Under the pieces are notes generated by a model. That model made no database searches. It was not told the origin of the DNA and saw nothing but the letters and a program-made list of their open reading frames with translations. A program made the position numbers and the translations under genes. Of a stretch of DNA of 44,125 bases, positions 28,539-36,537 are shown piece by piece (the stretch's first letter is position 1; the number at the start of each line of letters is the position of its first letter). Source of the DNA: Methylobacterium cerastii (lineage in GTDB: Bacteria; Pseudomonadota; Alphaproteobacteria; Rhizobiales; Beijerinckiaceae); NCBI RefSeq assembly GCF_022179125.1, contig NZ_BPQG01000065.1, positions 1 through 44,125 of the forward strand, written 5' to 3'.

Positions 28539-29731
28539 TGCGGGTCGCCTACCTCGCCTGGGACTACCCGCCGGCCCCGAGCGGCCTCTCGACCGCGGCC
28601 CGCGAGATCGCCGAGAGCCTCGCCGAGGCCGGCGCCGACGTGACCGTCTTCACCCTCGACCGCACGGGGTGCGACCGCGTCGGCGGCGTCGACGTGGTCG
28701 GGCTTGCCCTACCGCCGGGTGGCGCGCTGGCACGCCTACGCCGCCGGGGCTCGGCCGGGCACCTCGCGGCCCCCCTCGCCTTTCGACGTGCGGTGCTCGC
28801 GGCCCACGCCCGCCAGCCGTTCGACGTGGCGGAGGCGACGAACTGGTACGCCCCCGCCGTGCTGCTCGCGGGACGCCGCGACCTGCCGCTGGTGACGCGA
28901 AGCTCGACGCCCGCCGCCTTCACCCGCGACGCCCCCGCCACGCTGCGCGACCGCCTCGACGGCCGAACCGCCGATTTCCTGGAGCGCAGGCAGGCGCGGG
29001 GCAGCGCCGGGCTCGTCGCCAACACCGCCGAGCACGGCGCGGTGATCGCGCGCGCCTACGGCCTGTCCGGCCCGCAACCGGGGGCGGTGATCGGCTTGAG
29101 CCTGCCTCCCGCGATCACGGAGGCCGCGCGCGGCGCGTCCTATCCGGAACATGAGGAGCCGGTGCGCCTGCTCTTCGTCGGGCGGGCGGAGGCGCGAAAG
29201 GGCTTCGACGCCCTGCTCGGGGCGATGGCGATCCTCGCCGACGAGGCGGCGCGCGGGTCGGGGCCGTCCGTCCGGCTCGATCTCGTCGGCGTGCCGGCGG
29301 CGGACTTGCCGGCCGATCTTCCCGCGGCGGCGCGGGCCTGCATCCGCCCGCTCGGCCGGGTGCCCGCAGACGATCTCGCGCAGGCCTACGCCGGGGCCCA
29401 TGTCGTGCTCGCGCCCTCACGCTACGAGAGCTTCGGGCTCGTCTACCAGGAGGCGCTGGCCTACGGCCGCCCGGTGGTCGCCTGCGCGCTCGACGCGAGC
29501 GCGCGCGCCTTCGTCGGCGATCCCGGTGCCGGGCCGCTGGCGCGGGACGCCACCGGCGCCGCGCTCGCCGACGCGATCCGCCCGCTGCTCGCCGACCCGG
29601 ACGTGCGCGTCGCCTATCGCGCCCGCGCGCTCGCGGCGGCGGGCCGCTTCACCCGCGAGGGCTTGGCGCGCCAGACCCTCGACCTCTACGCCCGCGCCCT
29701 TGCCTCGGCGCAATCGCGACAGGCGCGTTGA
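28538..29731 (+). CDS. Glycosyltransferase family 4 (GT-B)
   Basis: This 397-residue enzyme starts RVAYLAWDYPPAPSGLSTA, the Gly/Ser-rich acceptor loop. Its donor domain carries LLFVGRAEARKGFDALL and VLAPSRYESFGLVYQEALAYGRPVV with the two glutamates of the E-x7-E motif. Substrates are unknown. The ATG overlaps the stop of the upstream GT4, so both are made together. It ends 23 bp before the converging zinc-ribbon GT2-like gene. Confidence 0.83.
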   Translation: MRVAYLAWDYPPAPSGLSTAAREIAESLAEAGADVTVFTLDRTGCDRVGGVDVVGLALPPGGALARLRRRGSAGHLAAPLAFRRAVLAAHARQPFDVAEATNWYAPAVLLAGRRDLPLVTRSSTPAAFTRDAPATLRDRLDGRTADFLERRQARGSAGLVANTAEHGAVIARAYGLSGPQPGAVIGLSLPPAITEAARGASYPEHEEPVRLLFVGRAEARKGFDALLGAMAILADEAARGSGPSVRLDLVGVPAADLPADLPAAARACIRPLGRVPADDLAQAYAGAHVVLAPSRYESFGLVYQEALAYGRPVVACALDASARAFVGDPGAGPLARDATGAALADAIRPLLADPDVRVAYRARALAAAGRFTREGLARQTLDLYARALASAQSRQAR

Positions 29732-29753
29732 AGCGGACGTGTGGAGGCGAGCG

Positions 29754-30740
29754 CTACGCGCGAAACGGGCGCAGCAGCGCCGCTTCTTCCTCGGGTCGCC
29801 CGCGCCCGGGGGCGAGGCTCTCGTAGCGGCGCGAGCGCGCCAGCACATGCGCGCGGCCGAGGTGGTGCTCGATCGCCCCGTGCAGCGCGACGAAGCTTCG
29901 CGGCCAGCCGCCGTCGAGGGCAGGCCGCTCGTGCACCCGGCCTTCATAGCGCACGGCCTTGCGGTTCAGCCGGTACTGCACGTCCGGGAAGACGTCCGAC
30001 AGCAGGCCGTCGACCCGGTTGCGGCGCGCAAGCCCGACCGAGAGCACGTCGCCCGCCTCCGCCAGGGCCGCAAGCGCCGGGAGGCGGCGGCCGACTGCAA
30101 GATCAAGGGTCTCGTCCGCGTCGAGCTGCAGCATCCAGGGATGGTGGGCGAGATCCTGGAGGGCGTTGCGCTGGGCGGCGAAATCGCCATCCAGCGGACG
30201 GGCCGCCACGCGGACCGCATCATGCGGAAACCCTTCGTCCGAGACGGTGCGCGGCGACGCAGCCGCCGCGTCGAGCAGGACGACCACGTCGTCGGTCCAG
30301 GCCGCGTGGGCCGCGACCGCCGCCAACACGCGGTCGAGGTCGGGCGGCCGGCAGAGCAGGCCGAGGGAGACCGGCACCCGCTCCCGCCCATCGAGGGCGT
30401 AGAGGTCGGCCTGCGCGGCCCGCACCGCGTGCGGCCGGCGAAGCTCCGCCCGGCCCGCGGCGTCCTGCGGGCGGATGCCGAGCCCGAGGGCGGTCGCGGC
30501 GCTACGCAACGTGTAGAGGTCGAGCCCGTAGGCACCCGCCGGGTCCGGGACGAAGGTCGGGCCGGCGAGCCGCGCGGCGAGGTCGGCGCGGCAGCGGGCC
30601 GGGTCGGCGTCCGGCGCCAGCAGCAGGCCGCAGGACGCGCAAGCGATCGGGAAGTCGCGGCGCTCGCCGCCCGGATACGCGAGGTGCCGCCCGCTCGGCT
30701 CCAGCATGTCGGCGGCGCAGACGAAGCAGCGGCGCATCAT
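29754..30740 (-). CDS. GT2-like protein with N-terminal zinc ribbon
   Basis: This 328-residue protein has N-terminal cysteine pairs CFVC and CASC (within the first ~35 residues), predicted to bind one zinc. A spacer follows, then a GT-A core with VSLGLLCRPPDLDRVLAAV, VVVLLDAAAAS, LQLDADETLD as the metal motif and YEGRVHERP near the end, as in small GT2 enzymes of the TagX/WcaE type. The zinc ribbon may hold a partner or a substrate. The Met at 30740 is used because it starts the Cys motif. Function not known. Confidence 0.72.
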   Translation of the reverse strand: MMRRCFVCAADMLEPSGRHLAYPGGERRDFPIACASCGLLLAPDADPARCRADLAARLAGPTFVPDPAGAYGLDLYTLRSAATALGLGIRPQDAAGRAELRRPHAVRAAQADLYALDGRERVPVSLGLLCRPPDLDRVLAAVAAHAAWTDDVVVLLDAAAASPRTVSDEGFPHDAVRVAARPLDGDFAAQRNALQDLAHHPWMLQLDADETLDLAVGRRLPALAALAEAGDVLSVGLARRNRVDGLLSDVFPDVQYRLNRKAVRYEGRVHERPALDGGWPRSFVALHGAIEHHLGRAHVLARSRRYESLAPGRGRPEEEAALLRPFRA

Positions 30741-30835
30741 CGATTTCCGATCCTCGACCTGCCCCGGCTTGCCGCGCGGGGCCGACGCCATACCTCCGCT
30801 TTTCCCCGCACAAAGTCCGCAAACCCCTGCCGCAC

Positions 30836-31468
30836 GTGAACGCTCCCGTCGATCCGTCCTTCGTCGGCGACGCGCTTCCGCGCCTCGACCGGCCGCTCGC
30901 CGTCGTCGGCAACGCGCCGGGGGTCGAGGCCGCAGCCGCGATCGACGCGGCGGCCTGCATCGTGCGCTTCAACAACGTGGCGGGCTTCGGCGGAGCCGCC
31001 GGCTCCCGCGTCACGCACCTCGCCCTCGTCAACCGCGGCGGGCAGATGCGCGCGTGGCTGGCCGATCCGCGCTTCCTCGATCGCCCTGTGGTTCGCGCAG
31101 CGCAAGCCTTCATCCTGCCGTTCCCGATGCTCCCCGCCGAGCACAACCGGCCCGAGCAGACCTGCTGGACCCGCGAGGCGCTGGCCCGGCTCGCGCCCCT
31201 GGGCAAGCCGGTCCACGTCCTGCCCGAAGCCTTGCACGAAGAAGGACGGCGTCGCCTCGCTCCCGGCACCACCGGCAGGCCGAACCCGAGCACCGGATAC
31301 CTGGTGACGCTGGCGCTCCTCCTCGCGCGGCCCGCCGGATCGGAGCCGGTCGACGCCTACGGCTTCGGCTTCGCCGGCTGGCCCGGGCATCCGTGGGCGG
31401 CCGAGCGCGCCTGGTTCGCGGAGGCCGAGGCGGCGGGCCGGCTCCGCCTGCACGAAGCCGGACGATGA
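30836..31468 (+). CDS. GT29/sialyl-motif-like protein
   Basis: The N-terminal part of this 210-residue protein has LAVVGNAPGVE followed by CIVRFNNVAGFGG. This is the pattern of the large sialyl motif (GN-x-P, then VxRFN). The later NPSTGYLVTLALLL and VDAYGFGF fit the second motif of bacterial GT29-like proteins. It has no signal peptide. The acceptor is unknown, and sialic acid use is not implied, because bacterial relatives are uncharacterised. The start is a GTG at 30836. The next gene begins 10 bases after its stop. Confidence 0.6.
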   Translation: MNAPVDPSFVGDALPRLDRPLAVVGNAPGVEAAAAIDAAACIVRFNNVAGFGGAAGSRVTHLALVNRGGQMRAWLADPRFLDRPVVRAAQAFILPFPMLPAEHNRPEQTCWTREALARLAPLGKPVHVLPEALHEEGRRRLAPGTTGRPNPSTGYLVTLALLLARPAGSEPVDAYGFGFAGWPGHPWAAERAWFAEAEAAGRLRLHEAGR

Positions 31469-31478
31469 GGTTTCTCGC

Positions 31479-32123
31479 ATGACGACGCTCGTCACCGTCC
31501 TGAAAGGCGGCGGCCGCTACGACGCGACCTGGGTCGAACGCCTTGCCCGGGGCGTTCGGCGCCATGCCCCGGCCTTCGACCGCATCCTCTGCCTCACGGA
31601 CCTTCCGCTCGAAGTCCCCGGGGTCGAGCGGGTCGCGCTTCGGCAGGGCTGGCCGGCGTGGTGGGCGAAGATGGAGGCGTTCCGCCCCGGCCTGACGCGG
31701 GGGACGACGCTGCTGTGTGACCTCGACACGGTCTTCACCGGCCCGGCCGACGCCCTGGCCGAGCCGGGCCTCGCCGCGATGGAGGACTACTTCCACAAGG
31801 ACCGGCTCTCCAGCGCGCTGCTGCGCTGGGATGGCGACGACCTCGCTTTCCTCCACGCCGCCTTCGCCGCCGAGCCTGAACGCTGGATGGCGGCCGGCTC
31901 CTGCGGGCCGGTGCCGAACGGCGTGCACGGCGACCAGGTCGTCATCGACCACCTGATGCGCCGGGCGGGCGTGCGGCCGGCCTTCGTCCAGCGGCTCTAC
32001 CCCGACCTCCTCGACTTCTACGATCCGCGGCGTGCGGAGCACGGGCCGGTGGTGATCTTCATCGGCGATGCCAAGCCCGACACCGCCGCCGGCCCAGTCC
32101 ACACCGCCTGGGCGGAGCCCTGA
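31479..32123 (+). CDS. GT8-like glycosyltransferase
   Basis: This 214-residue GT-A-like protein has VTVLKGGGRYDATWVERL at the start, RILCLTDLPLEV, then WWAKMEAFRPGL and the metal motif TLLCDLDTVFTG. A late GVHGDQVVIDHL may contribute the second metal ligand. Similar short proteins are annotated as glycosyltransferases without a proven donor. GAGG precedes the ATG, and the gene is probably cotranscribed with the GT29-like gene. It converges on the LysR gene. Confidence 0.68.
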   Translation: MTTLVTVLKGGGRYDATWVERLARGVRRHAPAFDRILCLTDLPLEVPGVERVALRQGWPAWWAKMEAFRPGLTRGTTLLCDLDTVFTGPADALAEPGLAAMEDYFHKDRLSSALLRWDGDDLAFLHAAFAAEPERWMAAGSCGPVPNGVHGDQVVIDHLMRRAGVRPAFVQRLYPDLLDFYDPRRAEHGPVVIFIGDAKPDTAAGPVHTAWAEP

Positions 32124-32156
32124 CGGGCCCGCGCGGGGGGCCGGCGAAGTCGCTTT

Positions 32157-33065
32157 TCAGCTCGGCGGCTTCTCGCCCGAGAGGCTGCCGACGCGCTCGG
32201 CCGCAAAGCGCGTGCGCAACCAGGCGGCCGCGGGGCCGCAGGGCCGCTGCTTGTGCCAGACCAGTTCGAGGGCGATCGGCCAGTCGCCCGCGTCGAACTG
32301 CAGGTCCGGCGTCACGAGGTCGGGCGCGGTCTGCGAGGCGGCGATCACGTGGTCGGTGACGAAGGCCCAGCCGATCCCGTGCTTGACCATCTCCAGGATC
32401 ACCCAGTGGCTCTCGACCCACCACACCTCGGCGGCCACCCGCAGGCGGCGCTTCTCCGGCCCGTCGCCGCGTGCGGCGACCAGGATCTGGCGGTGGCGCT
32501 TCAGCTCCTCCCATTCCACCCGCGCCTTCGCCAACGGATGGTCGCGGCCGCAGACGAGCTTGAGCGGCACCCAGCCGATGGTCTGGAAGCCGAGTTCCGT
32601 CGGCAGGACCTCCTGGCGCCACATCACGCCGAGGTCGGCGGCGCCGGACCGCACCATGCGGCTGACATCCTCCATCAGCGGGAACAGCAGTTCCAGCTCG
32701 ACGTTCGGGAAGGCCTTGGCGAAGTCCGCGAACAGGGCGCCGAGGGCATGCTCGGGGTAGAGCTCGTCGATCGCCACCACGAGGCGGTTCTCCACCCCCT
32801 GCTCGAGGCTGCGCGCCACGCCGACCAGGTGCTCGCGGCGGTCGAGCACCACGCGCGCCTCCAGCAGCAGGCGCTCCCCCGCCGGAGTCAGCACCGGATT
32901 GCGGCCGGCCCGGCTGAACAGGGCGAGGCCGAGATCGGTTTCGAGGTTGGCGACCTGGGTGCTGACGGCGGATTGCGCCTTCCTCAGGATGCGCGCCGCG
33001 CCCGAGAAGGAGCCGGCTTCGGCCGCCGCCACGAAGGCCTGGAGCTGGTCGAGGGAGACCGCCAT
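32157..33065 (-). CDS. LysR-family transcriptional regulator
   Basis: This 302-residue regulator has an N-terminal winged helix-turn-helix (LDQLQAFVAAAEAGSFSGAARILRKAQSAVSTQVANLE) and a substrate-binding domain with VSRMVRSGAADLGVMW and HGIGWAFVTDHV. The length is normal. It is divergent from the PACE efflux gene with 90 bp between them, the classical LysR/target arrangement, so it probably controls that gene. The ligand is unknown. Confidence 0.88.
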   Translation of the reverse strand: MAVSLDQLQAFVAAAEAGSFSGAARILRKAQSAVSTQVANLETDLGLALFSRAGRNPVLTPAGERLLLEARVVLDRREHLVGVARSLEQGVENRLVVAIDELYPEHALGALFADFAKAFPNVELELLFPLMEDVSRMVRSGAADLGVMWRQEVLPTELGFQTIGWVPLKLVCGRDHPLAKARVEWEELKRHRQILVAARGDGPEKRRLRVAAEVWWVESHWVILEMVKHGIGWAFVTDHVIAASQTAPDLVTPDLQFDAGDWPIALELVWHKQRPCGPAAAWLRTRFAAERVGSLSGEKPPS

Positions 33066-33080
33066 CCATCGAATTCCGAG

Positions 33081-33133
33081 ATAGGTTCCAACTTGCGAGC
33101 ACGAGTATCGCAGATAGAACGCGCTCAACCTAT
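33081..33133. promoter_or_regulatory. Candidate LysR operator in the LysR/PACE intergenic region
   Basis: ATAGGTT at 33081-33087 pairs with AACCTAT at 33127-33133. The short palindrome TATCGCAGATA lies at 33106-33116, close to the centre. This fits the usual layout of a LysR recognition site plus activation site between divergent genes. No T-N11-A match stronger than this was seen. Confidence 0.4.
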
Positions 33134-33155
33134 ACCAGCTTTACGAGACGAGACC

Positions 33156-33599
33156 ATGCGAACCACACGCGACCGCATCCGCCACGCCATCCTGTTCGAG
33201 GTGATCGGGCTCGCCCTCGTCATCCCGCTCGGCTCGACGCTGTTCGGCCTTCCCGCCTCCGACATGGGGGTGATCGGCGTCGGCAGCGCGCTCGTCGCGA
33301 TGGCGTGGAACTACGTCTACAACCTCGGTTTCGATCGCGCGCTGCAGCGGCTGACCGGGCACACGCGCAAGGGCCTCCTCCTGCGGGTGGGCCACGCGGT
33401 GCTGTTCGAAGCCGGGCTGCTGGTAATCCTGCTGCCGCCGATCGCCTGGTACCTCGGCATCTCGCTGGTCGAGGCGCTGGTGATGGACCTCGCGATCGCG
33501 GGCTTCTACGTGGCGTACGCCTTCCTCTTCAACCTGGCCTACGACTGGGCCTTTCCGTTGCGAAGCTGGGGCGCGGTCGCAGCGGAGCCCACGGCCTGA
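33156..33599 (+). CDS. PACE-family multidrug efflux transporter
   Basis: This 147-residue protein has four transmembrane helices built as two tandem halves, each of the bacterial transmembrane pair type (RDRIRHAILFEVIGLALVIPL and RVGHAVLFEAGLLVILL). This is the structure of PACE transporters, which export biocides such as chlorhexidine or polyamines by proton exchange. The usual length is 140-155. The conserved Glu in the first helix is present. It is divergent from the LysR gene that probably regulates it. The natural substrate is not known here. Confidence 0.85.
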   Translation: MRTTRDRIRHAILFEVIGLALVIPLGSTLFGLPASDMGVIGVGSALVAMAWNYVYNLGFDRALQRLTGHTRKGLLLRVGHAVLFEAGLLVILLPPIAWYLGISLVEALVMDLAIAGFYVAYAFLFNLAYDWAFPLRSWGAVAAEPTA

Positions 33600-33611
33600 A
33601 CCGCAGCGCGC

Positions 33612-34505
33612 TCACGCGACGACGAGGTTGAGCCTGCGCGCGGCCGGCCCGAGCTCGACGCGCCGCCCCCAATCGAAGGCGATGAAGTCCTGCTCGATCC
33701 CGTCGGCGAAGACCACGCCGCCCTCGTTCATCCGCGAGGTGATGGACAGCGCCGTGCCGGCGAGCTTGCCCGCCCGCACCGTGGTGCCGGTGGCGACGCT
33801 CGGGAAGGGCTCGCGCACCCAGTAGCCCACCGCCGACTCCTCCGCCCCGATCCCGAGGGTGAGGCGCGTCGCCTCCCCGATCGAGCGGGCCCAGCCGGTC
33901 AGGCCGGTCCCCGAGGCGACGATGAGCCCGCTCGAGGACTGGTCCTCGGCCGCGCCCTCCGCCTCGATCCGGTAGCGCGCCGACTGGTGGCTGCGATGGC
34001 CGACGAAGATCTCGTTCAGCGCCAGCAGCCGCTGCCCGGTGTCGAGCACCGCCTCCACCAGGGTGCGGCGCTCGACCGGCGCCGCCCCGGCGGCGCTCGC
34101 CGGCAGCAGCGCACCAAGGCGCTCCACCGCGAGACGTGCGAGGGCGCCGTCGTAGAGGTCGGGCGCCGGGTTGACGCCGAGCACCGGCTGGTCGCGCAGG
34201 TACTTGGCCACGTTGGCCACGAGCCCGTCCTGGCCCACCGTCACGACCACATCCTCGGGAGCGAACAGGAAGCGGTCGAGGTCGCCGCGTCGCGCCAGCG
34301 CCTGTCGCCACTCCCCCGGCACCGCCGCCCGCGCCTGCGCGAGCACTGCGTGGAAGCGGGCGTGGCGCGCCTCCACCTCGGCCAGGTTTTGGCCTCGGCT
34401 CCCCAGGAAGAACCGGGCTTGGCCGCGGGTCGCGTGCCGGGCGAGCAGCGCCTCGTAATCGGTCTCGCGGATCACGAACACCGCGCGCGGGGCGATCACC
34501 GCCAT
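33612..34505 (-). CDS. NAD kinase-like protein
   Basis: This 297-residue protein has the ATP-NAD kinase fold: VVTVGQDGLVANVAKYL in the place of the GGDG loop, QPVLGVNPAPDLYDG, ALNEIFVGHRSHQSARYRI with the NE signature, and SSSGLIVASGTGLTGWARS as the Ser/Thr/Gly-rich ligand loop. In true NAD kinases the first loop reads GGDG; here it is GQDG, so substrate or activity may differ. It is the third gene of the Nudix/SPFH operon and is preceded by an unusual repeated leader. It is often annotated only as a sugar kinase. Confidence 0.72.
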   Translation of the reverse strand: MAVIAPRAVFVIRETDYEALLARHATRGQARFFLGSRGQNLAEVEARHARFHAVLAQARAAVPGEWRQALARRGDLDRFLFAPEDVVVTVGQDGLVANVAKYLRDQPVLGVNPAPDLYDGALARLAVERLGALLPASAAGAAPVERRTLVEAVLDTGQRLLALNEIFVGHRSHQSARYRIEAEGAAEDQSSSGLIVASGTGLTGWARSIGEATRLTLGIGAEESAVGYWVREPFPSVATGTTVRAGKLAGTALSITSRMNEGGVVFADGIEQDFIAFDWGRRVELGPAARRLNLVVA

Positions 34506-34556
34506 GGCACACTTCCTCTCATGGCACGCTTCCTCTCATGGCACGCCTCCCATCAT
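34503..34556 (-). promoter_or_regulatory. 17-nt tandem-repeat leader with nested mini-ORFs
   Basis: Read on the minus strand, a 17-base unit (ATGAGAGGAAGYGTGCC) occurs twice plus a diverged first copy. Each carries a GGAGG/GAGGA ribosome site followed by an ATG. The ATGs at 34556, 34539 and 34522 open six-, six- and eight-codon frames. The TGA of the first two overlaps the next ATG (ATGA), and the third runs past the true start at 34505 in another frame. It fills the gap between the SPFH stop and the NAD-kinase-like start, suggesting translational tuning of the last gene (inference). Confidence 0.75.
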
Positions 34557-34565
34557 GCCACGCCC

Positions 34566-35552
34566 CTAGCGCGGCAAGGCGGGCGACGGCGCGGGCCTGC
34601 GGAACTCGCCGAGCGCGGCGGCCAGCAGGTCCGGCGTCACGTTGAGGTGCTCGATGGTCTCGAGCTTGCCCGCGAACTCGCGGGCGGCGAGCCCGAGGAG
34701 CACGGCGGGCGGCAGGTCGCGGTAGATCGCGGCCCGGCGTTGCTCGGCCTCGACGTGGGCGCCCTCGACGAGGCGGATGCGCTCGGCTTCGGCGGCCGCC
34801 TCGAGCCCCTGCGCCTCGGCGAGGCCGGCGGCGCGGTCGCGGGCGTTCTCCGCCTCCCGCGCGATGAGCACGGCTTCTTGCCGGGCCAGTTCCGTGCGCG
34901 TCTCCAGCTCGTTCTCGGCGATGGCCCGCTCCTTCTCGACCGCGAGGGCGCGGCGCGCGAAGGTCGCGGCGTCGGCCTTCTGCTGCAACGCCTCGAAGGT
35001 CGGCGTCTGCAACGCGCGCTCCAGCTCGCTCGACGGCGCGAGGTTGGTGAGCCGCACCGAGACCACGGCGATGCCGATCTCCGCCAACGCCGGGGCCGCC
35101 CCCAGCACGGCTTCGAGGGCGAGGCGCAGCGGCTCGGGGCCGGCGTCGAGGAGGGTGCCGACCGGGCTCCCGCCGATCGCCTGCATCACCGTCTGGCCGG
35201 CGATGCCGCCGAGCCGCGCCTCGATGCGCTCGATCGGCTCGCCCTGCGGGCGGCCGGTGCGCAGCCCGAGGGAGAAGTCGACACGGCTCGCCAGAAGCAC
35301 CGGATCGACGACGCGCCAGCCGATCGTGCCCTGGACCACCACGGTCTGGAAGTCCCGGCTGCGGCCGCGCACGAACAAAGTGGTCTCGCGGTCGTCCATC
35401 GGCACCTCGCTGATGCTCGCGGTCTCTGGCCGGAACCAGAACACGAGGCCGCGCCCGCTCTGCCGGATGCGGCCGTTGCGGTAGCGGATGACGTGGCTGC
35501 TCGCCTCGCTCCTGAGCTGGGCGACCGGGCCGAGGTTGCGGATCGTGGCCAT
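34566..35552 (-). CDS. SPFH/band-7 domain protein without membrane anchor
   Basis: The SPFH domain covers about residues 10-200 of this 328-residue protein (VIRYRNGRIRQSGRGLVFWF, VVVQGTIGWRVVDP and VVSVRLTNLAPSSELERAL). A coiled coil of Ala/Glu repeats follows (about 195-275), then a short C-terminal part. Unlike stomatins or slipins it has no N-terminal transmembrane helix, so it should form cytosolic or peripheral oligomers. It lies between the NrtR-like regulator and the NAD-kinase-like gene on one strand, 21 bp from the former. It is probably a scaffold for a nucleotide-linked process (inference). Confidence 0.82.
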   Translation of the reverse strand: MATIRNLGPVAQLRSEASSHVIRYRNGRIRQSGRGLVFWFRPETASISEVPMDDRETTLFVRGRSRDFQTVVVQGTIGWRVVDPVLLASRVDFSLGLRTGRPQGEPIERIEARLGGIAGQTVMQAIGGSPVGTLLDAGPEPLRLALEAVLGAAPALAEIGIAVVSVRLTNLAPSSELERALQTPTFEALQQKADAATFARRALAVEKERAIAENELETRTELARQEAVLIAREAENARDRAAGLAEAQGLEAAAEAERIRLVEGAHVEAEQRRAAIYRDLPPAVLLGLAAREFAGKLETIEHLNVTPDLLAAALGEFRRPAPSPALPR

Positions 35553-35573
35553 GGGAGCCTCCTTTCGCTGGAA

Positions 35574-36326
35574 TCAGAGCGGCTTGCGGAAACGGTAGAG
35601 TTCGGCCGGCCGGAACGAGGTGCCGGCCTCGCGGGCGCCCGTCGGGACGAGCCAGCCGCGGTCGAGCATCCGGCGGCGGAAGGCGGGCTTGTTCAGGGAC
35701 GTGCCCAGGATCGCCTCGTGCACGTCCTGAAGTTGGCGCAGGGTGAAGCTCTCCGGCAGCAGCGCGAATCCGACGTCGGAATAGTCGAGCTTGCCCCGCA
35801 GCCGCAGGATCGCCAGGGCGAGGATGTCGGCGTGGTCGAAGGCGAGCGGCAGGGCTTCGTGGCCCGCCCGGTCGCGCACCGCGAAGGCTGCGACGGGCCC
35901 GCCCGCCTCGCCGGCCCAGGACACGGCGATGCGGGCCGCCGACAGCGCCGCGTTCTCCTCTTCGACCTGCGCGAACACGGCCTCGGGCAGGAGTGCCAGG
36001 TAGGCGACCGTCACGATCCGCATGCGCGGGTCCCGATCGACCGCGCCGAAGGTGTAGAGCTGCTCCAGGCGCGTCCGCTCGGCCTCGATCGCATCGAAGC
36101 CGGCCTTGTCGCGAAGCACGCGCGCCGCCGCCCCGTCGAGGGTCTCGTCCGGTCGAACGAAGCTGCCCGGCAGTGCCCAGCGCCCGGCATGCGGGTGCTC
36201 GGCGCGCTCGATCAGCAGCACCGCCGGGTGGCCATCGCTAAGACCGAGCAGGACGAGGTCGACGGTCAGCGCCGGCCGCTCGAAAGCGGTGGGATCGTAG
36301 GCCTTCAGAAAGGCATCCTCGTCCAT
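35574..36326 (-). CDS. NrtR-like regulator with degenerate Nudix domain
   Basis: Residues 20-160 of this 250-residue protein are a Nudix fold, and residues 165-250 a winged helix (FTLRQLQDVHEAILGTSLNKPAFRRRML) of the NrtR type. The Nudix box is degenerate: after FVRPDETLDGAAA it reads RVLRDKAGF where REUxEExGU is expected. The catalytic glutamates are thus Val, Asp and Lys. NrtR regulators typically use such an inactive domain to sense ADP-ribose and control NAD genes. Here the gene opens an operon with an SPFH and an NAD-kinase-like gene, and a perfect palindrome lies at its promoter. Confidence 0.82.
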   Translation of the reverse strand: MDEDAFLKAYDPTAFERPALTVDLVLLGLSDGHPAVLLIERAEHPHAGRWALPGSFVRPDETLDGAAARVLRDKAGFDAIEAERTRLEQLYTFGAVDRDPRMRIVTVAYLALLPEAVFAQVEEENAALSAARIAVSWAGEAGGPVAAFAVRDRAGHEALPLAFDHADILALAILRLRGKLDYSDVGFALLPESFTLRQLQDVHEAILGTSLNKPAFRRRMLDRGWLVPTGAREAGTSFRPAELYRFRKPL

Positions 36327-36334
36327 GGCGACAC

Positions 36335-36379
36335 CATATATCTGTTCTGCATCTAACTAAGATGCAGAACAGATATATG
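36335..36379. promoter_or_regulatory. Perfect 20-bp inverted repeat at the NrtR-like promoter
   Basis: Bases 36335-36354 are the exact reverse complement of 36360-36379, with a five-base spacer. Each arm is AT-rich against a GC-rich background and includes TCTGTTCTGCATCT. It starts nine bases before the ATG of the NrtR-like gene and overlaps any promoter there. It is most likely the operator for autoregulation of the operon. An mRNA hairpin is a less likely reading. Confidence 0.75.
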
Positions 36380-36537
36380 TCAAGCTGTGCGGTCGGCTCT
36401 GCCGTGCCTGGTGCGACGTCCCTCGCTACGTGAACGAACTCCCAGCAAAATTTGATCGTCACAGCCGCTTCCGCGTTGACGACCCGGATCGGCGGCGCCC
36501 AGGGCGCTCGCCTTCGAGAAACACCGCGAGACCTGTC

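Noticed and set aside
21319-32123. Capsule or O-antigen locus
   Set aside because: No Wzx, Wzy, ABC exporter, Wza or nucleotide-sugar synthesis gene is present, so a classical surface polysaccharide locus is not supported.
33987-36356. 789-codon plus-strand frame antisense to the NAD-kinase-like, SPFH and Nudix genes
   Set aside because: The opposite strand encodes three proteins with clear domain motifs; this frame has none.
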